In this document: positions 32,744-42,030 of the stretch, in pieces | Layout of the letters: each line of letters starts with the position of its first letter | Numbering within the stretch: position 1 is the first letter of the stretch | From: Mesostigma viride | Lineage: Eukaryota; Streptophyta; Mesostigmatophyceae; Mesostigmatales; Mesostigmataceae | Reading direction: 5' to 3' | Assembly (NCBI GenBank): GCA_009746045.1 | Contig: RPFO01000041.1 | Span: forward strand, 1,538,783-1,602,782 | Length of the DNA: 64,000 nucleotides | Notes under the pieces: model-generated | Seen by the model: only the letters and a program-made list of their open reading frames with translations | Told to the model about the DNA's origin: nothing | The model's database searches: none | Position numbers and translations under genes: made by a program

Positions 32744-34474
32744 TTAGACAGATAGACCGACTTGACAGTCAGCATTCATGAGCTTCCTCAGTACATTGTA
32801 CTGGGCTGGGGCCTTATGTGGCAGCTTTGTCAATGCATCAGCAGGGTTCTCCTCGCCAGGGATATGCTTCAAGTCAACCAAACTGGCCAACTCCTTCAGC
32901 AACAAATAATCCAGGTCCCGGCTTCTGGCCAGCTGCTTGTGAACAAACTGGACCATACCCATGCTGTCTGTTAGCAACAACGTCTCCATCTGCAAGGTCC
33001 AAGGGGTAACTGAAGCCAGCTCCAGCATTAACTCCTTTATGTACAGGCTGGACTGGATCCCCTCGCATATGGCCCTGCATTCTGCCACATCTGAACTGAT
33101 ACAGACCCTCTTCTGCAGTCTGCTGTACCAGCTGAACAAACTTGCCCTGCTCTGATAAAAAGCAAACAGAGCAGCAGATCTCCCCCTGACCTTGGTAACC
33201 TGGCGAGCATCCATGGAACTGTCAACAAAGATCTCCAAGGTGATAGGCTGGGCAAAGTCAATCCCAGACAAAATCAGATCAGGGGTACTCTCCACCAACC
33301 GGGCTATGACTCGAGGCTTCTCATCCTCAAGCACCTCATCAGGCATTCTGCTATGGACCATCAAAGACGGACCACAGATGCTGGCAAACCAGGCCCACAT
33401 GCCTCTCAACTCAGGTCCTGCAGCCTGGGTGATCTTCTCTGGCAAGGCCTTCACAATGGTCTGTTTATAATCTCCTCCAGCCTGAAGCCTGATACTCCAC
33501 TCCCCGTCCCTCCTGAACAGGGTAGCCTGCATTCCACAGAACACTACAGGCTTGTTGGGCTCCTGCCATAGCTCCTTGCCCAGTGAAAACTTGCCACTGA
33601 TGACAGGAATAAACTTCTTCAGCCAGGTCGTGGGGGCTAGCAAATGCAGATCATCTCCATGCAAACTAGCATACACTGGCAGACCCTCCCATTGGGCCAG
33701 CAGCAAACAGGGATCAACTGAAGACACTCTCAAGCCACACTCACTGATCAGAGCTTCCTGCAGCGTGAGTCTCCAGATGATTGGGCTCGACCTGAGTCCT
33801 TCCAGGCCCTTCAGAATAACCAGGAATTGTTGATGCAGCTCCAGCTTCCAGATGGCAGGCACCTCAACACAGTAAGGCTCATCCTGCTTCCACACCCTCC
33901 TGGCCACTTCTGGATCAGATTTTAAAAATGCCCTCTTGAAGTCCAGCAGCACTGATGACATAGCTGCTCCCCTGTTCAGCAACCCCACGTAGAGACATAG
34001 CAAAATTCTCCATGTGTCGTGTAGCATCCCTGGCGTGTACAGCTCCTCTCCTGGCAGACTCCCCGTGCCGTGATACTCATTCAGGACAGGCCTGACATGG
34101 GGCACTGATACCTCATCCACAACCTTCCTCTTCAGCACAAATCTCAAAGCAAGCTTCCTTGATGCTGGGGGACGTCTGTCTGTTGGTGCAGCACACTCAA
34201 ACTGCAACCACTCCTCCAATGCCTTGGAGAAGGCGAGCTTCCAAGCCTCAAACAAAGTAGGCGAGCTCATCTCTTGGACCAGCTGGTCATATGTCAAAGG
34301 AGAGTGTGCAGCAAGGCTCCTGTGAGTTATGCCAATACTGCTGGGGTGCAACACAGCTGGAATCACCAAACTGGCTGCTGGGGGCACCTCCCCTTCATCC
34401 CATTTTACACCCTTGACCGGCTTGACCCTGCACCTAATTGGAAATGTTGTCCTGAAATTTTCTAGGGGAATCAT
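32744..34474 (-). pseudogene. Element A reverse transcriptase and RNase H
   Basis: A long frame carries copia RT motifs: VRPVLNEYHGTG, LLDFKRAFLKSD (first catalytic Asp), LKGLEGLRSSPIIW, then YASLHGDDLHLL, where copia elements normally have YVDD. RNase H follows: IFVDSSMDARQV, DVAECRAICEG, TDSMGMVQFVH, then GEENPADALTKL. It is about 40-50% alike to the same region in B and C by eye. A frameshift near 34473 separates it from the protease-like part. It is the last coding part before the 3' UTR. Confidence 0.85.
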
Positions 34475-34998
34475 CCCCAGCCATCTCTTTTCAGAGCTGT
34501 AGCTCTGATAGAAATCCCAGGATTGCCCAGAAAATTCTGACCCAAAATCACAGGGCCATCATAGTCCTCTAGGACAAGGAAGGTCACATCCACACCCATG
34601 ACAGGGGCAGTAACCTCTCCCAACACCCTTAGATGCGTCCTACCACTGAAATCAGACACCCAGGGGCAACTTGGTTCTCCGACCAGCAGTTCTCCTGTAT
34701 GCTGAGGTCCCATGACAGAAACCTGTGCATTGGTATCTATCTCCATGGCAGCTACCTCAGGTTCATCCAACTGGACAAGCTTGGACACCTTCGGCTCCTT
34801 CTTGGCTCTTTGCAAAGCCTGTACAATATCTGATAGACGCACACCCCTAGGCCTGGTGTCGGGCCGTTCCGGAGGTGCAGCCTGTCCGCCTGCTTGCCCA
34901 ACCACCGTATGTGAAGGTACCCCAGGGGCCGGGCCAGGGTCACCCTGAGGGCTCGATACAGCTGTAGCACCCTGATCAGGAAGCTCCACGTCACCCCC
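34471..34998 (-). pseudogene. Element A protease-like domain
   Basis: Between integrase and RT this frame has AAMEIDTNAQVSVM, then LGEVTAPVMGVDVTFLVLE and GPVILGQNFLGNPGI. The pattern h-D-T-x-S/A-x-V-S-h, plus ILGQNFL, is that of a retropepsin, but the active-site Gly is Asn and the domain sits downstream of integrase. In ordinary copia elements it is upstream. B interrupts the frame at 34999, and the integrase side resumes at 45784. Confidence 0.7.
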
Positions 34999-35640
34999 AG
35001 TTAGCATTTTGGGCAACCAATATGCTAAGTGGATGCAGTTTGGAAAGACCTTTCCAACGCCGTGCTGACCGCCTGAAACAGACAAGGGACGAGAAAGATA
35101 TCAAGTCCCGAAGTCCTAGCCATCCGTGGCCGACTAGGGTGCAGTCCTCTGGTAGTGGACAGGACACGTGGCAGGCCGTGCCTGCACAGGCTTAGCCTGA
35201 TTATCACGTGACTGTGGTCCACGTAGATCAGAGGAGCAGCAGCCTGTGACTGGTGGAATACTGGAGCTGGCACAGGTCTGCAAGGATACTAGGCCTTGCA
35301 GGCTTGTGACAGGTCCTGTACTTCCTAGGTTGCAGAGTCTAGGCAAATCCAGTTCGTCCTGGCTCTGCACTGATGCCAGTGGACGTTGAGGATTTGCTTG
35401 CACGCCTGCACGTGCCTCGTCACGCCGATGGGAACGAGGAACAACGCAAAGGATATAGCTTGGTCATGGGGGATGACCAGCTATCTCGGAAAGCACGAAC
35501 CGTGGGTGCCACCTTGGTCGTGGAAGTGCCCATTGTGGTCGTGGCCTGGTGAACAGATTTAAGGTTGCTGCCTTGCAACATTGGCTAAGACGCGCTGTGA
35601 AAGACCAAGAGCTCACATACGTTGGGAGCTCTTTCTAACT
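34999..35640 (+). repeat. 5' LTR of copia B
   Basis: Nearly identical to 45140-45783. Bounded by AGTTAGCATTTTGG and a GAGCTC hairpin ending CTTTCTAACT. The following CGTATTATTGT is the presumed primer-binding position. Confidence 0.9.
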
Positions 35641-35651
35641 CGTATTATTGT
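35641..35651 (+). promoter_or_regulatory. Presumed primer-binding or cyclisation site of B
   Basis: CGTATTATTGT directly follows the 5' LTR. It does not resemble a tRNA 3'-end complement. Its exact 11-nt complement ACAATAATACG occurs in the 3' UTR at 44818-44828, after GGAACTC. The corresponding pair in C differs at the same positions on both sides. Confidence 0.6.
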
Positions 35652-35665
35652 CTCCTTACTTCTTC

Positions 35666-36805
35666 ATGTCCAACGTGCCGAGGGAACAGGCCATTGAGCC
35701 TTCGCAAAGCCAGAGCTCGCAGCCGCAGCTTCGGGTAGGAGCCCCGGAGCGATCACGACCTTTTCATCCCTACGCTCATCCGAGCACCGCATCAACCTTC
35801 GTCCAGGCGGCGTACCTGGCAAGGGGGCTGGCGAAGAAAGGTTGGGTAGCAGTTTGCGGAACTGCAGCAGGGCCGGCGGCGAGCGACCCCATTGTGATGC
35901 AGATTGAGGCTTCGACAGCTCCCGGCGAATTGTCGCGAGAGGCCGTCGAAAAGTTTGTGTCAATACGGGACGAGCTGTCCTCGACCATTTACGGTCTGGA
36001 GGTGGCTCACCAGGGCGGGCACGTGACCGTGTCGCAGCTGGATTTGGCGCGGGAGGCACTGGGCCAGATCGTGGCCATTGGACTGGGAGCAGCGCGACTG
36101 TTCAACCATCAGGTGGCAACGTCTGTGCTGGGCGCGGGAGTTGAAGTCCCGGACGTGATCAGGCAAGCGCAGGCGCGCGAAGTCGACAACCCCTGGTCGT
36201 CGAGAGGTGGTTTCACAAACGTGCGAACACCTCGTGAACATTCTTTTGCAGGAGTCACGGGGTAACGCAGACCGGTGGGTGATAACCACACGACCATTTG
36301 GGATTTGGTCAACACTCGACACACCGCGGGCGGCGGAACCAGACGCACACGATCCAGTGGTCGAGGTCATCACGGGTCGGGAGGTAACGCCAGAAGACTT
36401 CCATTACCAATTCGTTGATCAGCCAGAGGGGATCATCGAACGTTCATCTCAGCAGATAGATCAAGGCGACGGTACCACAGAAGGGTACGCTGCACGACGT
36501 CGTGCTGAGCTGCACGTCCCGCAAGAGCCCGAACACGACTACGGTGGTCGTGGGGCTTGCAACGACAAGCGGGGTGGTGGAACGCGGTGGGTGAGAACCT
36601 TGAGTGGGATCGCTCGAGTGGGAGCGAGCCCCGGATCCCAGTGGAGAATCTGCAGACGGGCGACCCGTTAGCAGAGTGTTTGGACCCTACGCCGACGGGG
36701 AGGACGCCGCTGGCAGCGACGAGGAGCGGCCAGAGACGCCCATCGCAGCCACTGCTCAAGAGCGAGAGCTGGAGGCAGCGAACCAAGCAGGTGCTGAGTC
36801 AGTAG
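35666..36805 (+). pseudogene. ORF0 of copia B (pre-Gag protein, frameshifted)
   Basis: An ATG 26 nt after the LTR starts a protein MSNVPREQAIEPSQSQSS with a Ser/Gln-rich head and helical segments (LDLAREALGQIVAIGLGAARLF, GAGVEVPDVIRQ). A shift near 36220 leads to the conserved block ADRWVITTRPFGIW, then GREVTPEDFHYQFVDQPEG, matched in C by ADRVFITLNPFSIY and GREVSADDAFYDFVDQPAG. Its end near 36670-36805 is uncertain because of a further shift. No known domain is recognised. Its conservation in A', B and C argues for a real function in this element group. Confidence 0.6.
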
Positions 36806-36900
36806 CTGGGACGGTGCCCACGGCATCCCCAGCGACGCCAGTGCTTGAGTCAGTTCTTCCTTTTCCTTCGCCTTTATTGTTGTGTCCCCACTTGTATATA

Positions 36901-38255
36901 ATGCCTCGTGGCAAACCGGGCGACGGCGACAAGGGCGAGGAGGGGGCACCGGCTGGAGAGAGCCAGGAGCCTGGGAAGGGCAAGGAGGCGCTGGTGGGAG
37001 AGGCGATCCCAGCCAGCGACGGCGATGGGGGAAAGCGACCAGGGAGCAAGAGGCGACACGAAGACTCGGTGGAGGAGGCGCGCAAGGCGCGGGCGCTGGG
37101 GGCATCTGATGCAATAACGGTGGCGAATGGGCAACCTGCCGTGGAGAAGCGTAAGAGGGACCCCTCTGCTGACGGCAATGGTAAGAGGCCTCATGTGGAT
37201 GTGCTCTCCCCTGTGCCTGCTGGACCAAGTGGTGCTGTTGTTGTGACACCCGCTGTGGTGGAGCCAGTGAAGGCGCTGCCAGGGTCGAGACCTCACATGA
37301 GTGCTGTCACTGTTATGAATGGACAAAAGCCTCTTAACCCACCACTAGCACAGGAAGCTTTGGACAAGTGGCTAGAGGACATGGAGCTTGTTGTGTTCTC
37401 CGTGGACCCCACTGTCAACCTAGTGCAAGTGTTTCACTCGTCCACGTGCAACAGGGACTCGTCAGAGCGTGTCAGGGAGAAGGCTAGGACTGCTGTCAAG
37501 GATAAGCTAACCTGGGCACAGTTCCTGGAAGGGTTGAGGGAGAGTTCTCTGACAAGGTTCTCAACCTCACCAACTACTACAAGCATCAGTATGACACCTT
37601 TGAGATAGTGGGCCCTGTGGCAGAGGAATGGGCTAGGCTCAACCGTATCAGGGACAAGGGGGCCAAGTATGGCTTCCTGGTCACAGATAGGGCCTTGGCA
37701 GACTATTTCCTGGACCGTATGGGTTTGAGTGTGGATGGGAGGAACGGTGCCCGCATGTTTCTTAACCAGACTGATGGCTCCTTGCGTGCTCTGGAGCTTG
37801 TAATCCTCAGCATAAGGAAGCCAGAACCTGCCTGCAAGGCTATCCAGTCCCATGGCAGCAATGCCACCTCCGCTGTGCAGGGCCAAGGTGATGTCCCCGG
37901 GTACCCAGCCCGTGATGGGGCAAGGCCCAACAAGCGTAAGCGCTTCAGGCGCCAGAGGCAGGGGGCTCAGGGTGGCAAGGGTGCAGGTCCCCAAGGAGGG
38001 GTTGGGGGCCAGCAAGCTGGTGGTCAGCAGGGTAAGGGTGGCCAAGGGCAAGGCAAGGGCCAAGCTCAAGGCAACCAGGGCAAGCAGGGTGGGCAGCCTC
38101 AGGGAGGCCAGGGGAAGCCTGGCAAGGGTGGGGCTGGGTCTGGGAAGAAGGGTGGAGCATGTTTTGTGTGTGGCAAGGAAGGTCACTGGCGTCGTGAGTG
38201 TCCTGACAGGAAGGCCAAGCCTGCTGGGGCAGGAGGCCAGTCTGGGCAGCAGTGA
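36901..38255 (+). pseudogene. gag: copia B Gag
   Basis: The ATG at 36901 lies in TTGTATATAATGCCT, a 15-mer shared exactly with C. A Lys/Glu-rich head is followed by the Gag domain (MNGQKPLNPPLAQEALDKWLEDME, VQVFHSSTCN). A one-base shift near 37550 separates it from the rest (TDRALADYFLDRMGL, a Gly/Gln-rich region, then the CCHC knuckle CFVCGKEGHWRREC near 38160). It ends with TGA at 38253-38255 in the same frame as pol. Gag forms the particle and binds RNA. Confidence 0.8.
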
Positions 38256-38258
38256 CTA
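38253..38258 (+). promoter_or_regulatory. Gag-Pol UGA-CUA stop, candidate readthrough site (B)
   Basis: TGA followed by CTA separates gag and pol in one continuous frame, with no other stop between 38256 and 41828. UGA-CUA is an established leaky-stop context. C has TGA-CTA and A has TGA-CTT at the same position. Confidence 0.6.
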
Positions 38259-41200
38259 GCTACATCATCCCCTGTAAATAGTCAATCACCCCTTGGGGAA
38301 GGTGTGCTGGATGTACATAAGGACGGGGGTGTGCCCCTTGTGCAGCACCAAGGGTGTAAAGATGTTGTTCTTCCACTGGATTGCAATAACAATGCTGCAG
38401 CTGAATTCCCTATGCCTCATGCAGGTGGTGGGTCTCCAGCAGGTGCTGGCCTGGAGGGCCAAGGGACCTTGCTGGAAGGGCCTGGAGCGGTCCAGGGTGC
38501 AGGACCTGACTTGGGGCGTCAGGACGGCCTGCAGGGAAGCCCTGGAACCTCAGGAGTGGATCATGTGTCCCCACACACGGTTCAGACGTCTCGCCAGGTC
38601 AGTACTGACAGAGTGCTGAGCTATGCTGAGGCTGGCCATAGATTGCATCATATGTTTGGGCATTCTGGGCAGGCAGCAATGTTTGCTTGGAAGCTAGGTA
38701 GGGAGCCTTTGTGGGAGGCTTGCCAGGCTGCTGCTGAGAACTGTGGTTGCCAGGAGAATGCTGTTCACCCACCTCAGTCCCATGCTAGGGAGCCTGCTAG
38801 GGAGCGTGGCGACATCCAGATGGATATCCAGCATATCAGGGGCTTGTATATATTGGTGGGGGTGGACAGGTTCAGCAGATACAGGCTGATAGACGTTCTG
38901 CCTGGTATGCAGGAGCACCACTTGTTGTTGGGTATGAAGGCCCTGATCCCAGGCTTTGGGGTGTGCAAGAGTGTGCAGGCAGACTTGCAGTTTGACTGTT
39001 TGCTCAAGCATCAGGACCAGCTGCCTTGTAAGCTGGTAGTAGTCCCCAGGGAGAGTCATGGGCAGCAAGGGGCTGTAGAGAGATCCATACGTGAAGTGAA
39101 GACAGTGGTGCTAGCAGCAGAGTCAGTGCCACTTGTGGCATCTGCCTTAGAGAGGGCAGCCTGGTGTAAGGGGATAGAAGAGCAGCTGAACCACAGGGTT
39201 AACTATTACTTTGATGGTGTGGCTGTCTCTCCCCTGGCCCTGCAGTATAGCTTGTTGCCTGAGAACGTGGTGCAGGCCAGTCTTAGGAAGGCAGATAGGT
39301 TATTTGCCCAGCTGAGACGTAAGGACAAGAACTGGAATGTGCTGAGGCCTCAGGTGGGGCTGAAGGTCAGGATGTGGAAGGAACCATCTATTCCAGGCAA
39401 GCGGGGGAAGTGGCAGGATGGGGTTGTCACTCGTGTGGAGGAAGCTAACAGATCTTGCCTGGTGGCTTTGGAAAAGGATCCAAGGCACGTGTACAGGTTG
39501 TCCTGGGCTCATGTCAAGGAAAGAAGGCCACATGCAATCTGGCCTGCAGACGGGCCAGGCCCTCCCAGCTGGGTTGAGGAGCCAGGCCAGAGCCAGGCAG
39601 CAGCAGCTAACAATCCTCTGGTGGTGGATGATGGTCTGTCCCTGCTGGAAGATGACGAGCAGGAGGAGGCTGCTGAAGCAACTGTCACAAGGCCAGAGGG
39701 GACGGGGCAGCCACCTAAGGCCCGGGGGCCTCTCATGGCGGACGTCATCCGAGCACTCATGCGCAGCAAACATGATCCCAAGGTATCCAAGCTCACGGGG
39801 TGGGGGTCGTGCTGGGCAGCTACAATGGAGGTAGATACCAACTCACAGGTGTCTGTCATCAGGGAAGAGGATGCTGTAGGCTTACAGATGTCCCATCCCA
39901 GTTGCCTTGCTGTGTCTGATTTCTCAGGAAAGGTGTCCATGAAGATCCTTGGGGAAGTGAGTGTGCCTATCTTAGGGGTGCCCACCACGTTCTGTGTGGT
40001 AGAGGGCTATCAGGGGCCTGCCATTCTGGGTCAGAACTTCTTGTGCATGCCAGGGGTTACTTTGACCTCTGATGAGTTGGCACTAGAAGGCAGGGGCAGC
40101 CTCCCCCTTGAAAGATATCACTATTCCCAGGGTCTTGCAGTGGCGGTAAAGGCTGTTAGGAGTCAGCCAGCTGAGGGTCCTCAAGGTCAGGAGCCCATAG
40201 CTGAGGACCTGTTGATAATCCCAACCACCTTTGATCCAAGGCAGTTAGGGGTAAACAGGTACCAGATAGCTGCTCACAGTCCTATTCCCTGGCGCCAGCT
40301 AGTCGAGATGATGCAGAGCCCCAAGATGGCTAAGGCATGGACTCTTGGCTTTGTTGCTTCTGGGCATGAGTGGATAGTTTCCAACTGTGCAGAACCTGTG
40401 GATGAGCTGCCAGAAGTTCACCAGCTGCTCAGATTGATGTTTGTCCTCAAGCTCAAGGAGGTAGATGGTGTCCAGGTGCCACATGTCAGACCAGTTGTAA
40501 CCGAGTATCATGGCACTGGCCAGTTGTTAGATGAGGAGCTCTATACTCCAGGGATGCTGCATGACACGTGGAGGATTCTGCTGTGTATATTTCTGTCTTT
40601 TCTGGTTAAGGGTGTGCCCTATAGCTCTGTGCTGATTGATTTCAAGAGGGCTTTTCTCAAGGGTGACCAAGATCAGGCTAGGCAGACTTGGAGAGATATC
40701 CCTCCTTTCTTTGTGACTGTACCTGCTGTATGGAGAGCAGAGATAAAGGCCAGGTACCTGAGAATTCTGAAAGGGTTGGAAGGTCTCAGGTCCAGTCCCA
40801 TTATCTGGAGAAAGAGCCTAGAGAAATTCTTGAAGAATACTTGTGGGTTTTCTGTGTCTCCAGTGGATCCCTGTTTGTTCCAAGGGTCCCACAATGGCCT
40901 TCCTGTCTTTGCCTCACTGCATGGTGATGACCTGCATCTCATAGGTCCACCAGACTGGGTTGAGGCTGTCTTGGCTAAGATCCAGAAGCGGTTTGAGCTG
41001 GGTAAGATACAGCACATGGTGGAGAATGAGCCTATGGTCTTCTGTGGCATGCAGGCTACGTTGTTCCAAGCCAAGGGCTCGTGGTTCATCAGGATGGAGG
41101 GTGGTAAGGACTACCCACAGCAGATTGTAGATGCATTGCAGGAGCCCATCACGCAGGCTAGGTGTGCTACCATCAGGGGCATGCTGGCATGGCTTGCAAG

Positions 41201-41828
41201 TATATGTGCCCCTGACTTGCTGGTTTTGAGTCGACTTACTGATTCCCAGCTGGTTGAGGTGGGTGCTGAGAGTGTGGTGCAGGCTGTCATGATGTCTCCC
41301 CCTCTCATACTGGGTCCTGTGGATTTGTACAAGCCCCTTGACATGGTTCTCTATGTGGACAGTTCTATGGATAATAGGAAGGTCACAGAGGTCAGGGGCA
41401 GGGCAGCAGCATTAGTTACCCTGGAGCAAGATCACACCTCACTTGTTACCTGGTACAGTCGGTTGCAGAACAGGGTTACACCCAGCAGTGATATTGCTGA
41501 GTGCAGGGCAATCTGTGAAGGGCTGCATACTGCTCTTTACTTGAGGGAGCTCTTCTACCAGCTATGTCAAGTGGCTTCCTGTAGGTTGCAGCTGCACACA
41601 CTGGTGAGGACTGATAGCATGGGCATGGTGCAATTTGTGCACAGGCAGCTGGCCAGGAGCAGGGACCTTGACTACTTGTTGCTCAAGGAGATGTCCTACC
41701 TAGCTCACATTGAACATGTGCCTGGTGTGGACAACCCTGCAGATGCCCTCACCAAGCTGGAGGAGAAGGCGGAGAGGCAGTACCCCCTGCTCCGTGGGCT
41801 CATGGACCCCTTACACGGGCGGCCATAG
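38256..41828 (+). CDS. pol: copia B Pol: integrase, protease-like, RT, RNase H
   Basis: An open frame directly follows the gag TGA. Counted from codon 38304: integrase zinc motif (LHHMFGH near 114-120, CGC at 147-149); DDE core (MDIQH near 174, VQADLQFD near 226, GAVERS near 259); integrase C-terminal strand region (WKEPSIPGKRGKW). Then a retropepsin-like domain (EVDTNSQVSVI near 511, ILGQNFL near 574), RT (LIDFKRAFLKGD near 778, LHGDD near 872) and RNase H (VDSSMD near 1019, TDSMGMVQF, DNPADALTK near 1150). Integrase before RT marks Ty1/copia. The protease position, DTN and HGDD are atypical. No D-S/T-G motif exists between gag and integrase. Confidence 0.85.
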   Translation, partial: LATSSPVNSQSPLGEGVLDVHKDGGVPLVQHQGCKDVVLPLDCNNNAAAEFPMPHAGGGSPAGAGLEGQGTLLEGPGAVQGAGPDLGRQDGLQGSPGTSGVDHVSPHTVQTSRQVSTDRVLSYAEAGHRLHHMFGHSGQAAMFAWKLGREPLWEACQAAAENCGCQENAVHPPQSHAREPARERGDIQMDIQHIRGLYILVGVDRFSRYRLIDVLPGMQEHHLLLGMKALIPGFGVCKSVQADLQFDCLLKHQDQLPCKLVVVPRESHGQQGAVERSIREVKTVVLAAESVPLVASALERAAWCKGIEEQLNHRVNYYFDGVAVSPLALQYSLLPENVVQASLRKADRLFAQLRRKDKNWNVLRPQVGLKVRMWKEPSIPGKRGKWQDGVVTRVEEANRSCLVALEKDPRHVYRLSWAHVKERRPHAIWPADGPGPPSWVEEPGQSQAAAANNPLVVDDGLSLLEDDEQEEAAEATVTRPEGTGQPPKARGPLMADVIRALMRSKHDPKVSKLTGWGSCWAATMEVDTNSQVSVIREEDAVGLQMSHPSCLAVSDFSGKVSMKILGEVSVPILGVPTTFCVVEGYQGPAILGQNFLCMPGVTLTSDELALEGRGSLPLERYHYSQGLAVAVKAVRSQPAEGPQGQEPIAEDLLIIPTTFDPRQLGVNRYQIAAHSPIPWRQLVEMMQSPKMAKAWTLGFVASGHEWIVSNCAEPVDELPEVHQLLRLMFVLKLKEVDGVQVPHVRPVVTEYHGTGQLLDEELYTPGMLHDTWRILLCIFLSFLVKGVPYSSVLIDFKRAFLKGDQDQARQTWRDIPPFFVTVPAVWRAEIKARYLRILKGLEGLRSSPIIWRKSLEKFLKNTCGFSVSPVDPCLFQGSHNGLPVFASLHGDDLHLIGPPDWVEAVLAKIQKRFELGKIQHMVENEPMVFCGMQATLFQAKGSWFIRMEGGKDYPQQIVDALQEPITQARCATIRGMLAWLASICAPDLLVLSRLTDSQLVEVGAESVVQAVMMSPPLILGPVDLYKPLDMVLYVDSSMDNRKVTEVRGRAAALVTLEQDHTSLVTWYSRLQNRVTPSSDIAECRAICEGLHTALYLRELFYQLCQVASCRLQLHTLVRTDSMGMVQFVHRQLARSRDLDYLLLKEMSYLAHIEHVPGVDNPADALTKLEEKAERQYPLLRGLMDPLHGRP

Positions 41829-42030
41829 AGACCAGGCCTTGCTTCAGCTTGGGTGTCCCCAGTGGGCTGCTTGACCAAAGTACCAAGTGGTGACTGGTGC
41901 TTACTGGTTGACAGCCGGTCCTTCAGGGTTAGGTACACCCTCCTGGACAGGAGTTGGTGTGGAATGTCACTCCTACCAGCTGAGAATCATGCCTGGCCCT
42001 CCCCATGGGGTTCAGAAGAGTCGCCAGGAC
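41829..42030 (+). other. copia B 3' UTR, first part
   Basis: Non-coding sequence between the pol stop and the T3 insertion. It resumes at 44329 after T3, where a GCCTTTGGCCTC...CAGTTAGGCCATG block matches C near 55975. Confidence 0.6.

Noticed and set aside
36882-37326. Several overlapping ORFs around the start of copia B gag
   Set aside because: They are alternative frames of the Gly/Glu/Arg-rich Gag head. The frame that leads to the Gag domain and matches C is the one annotated.
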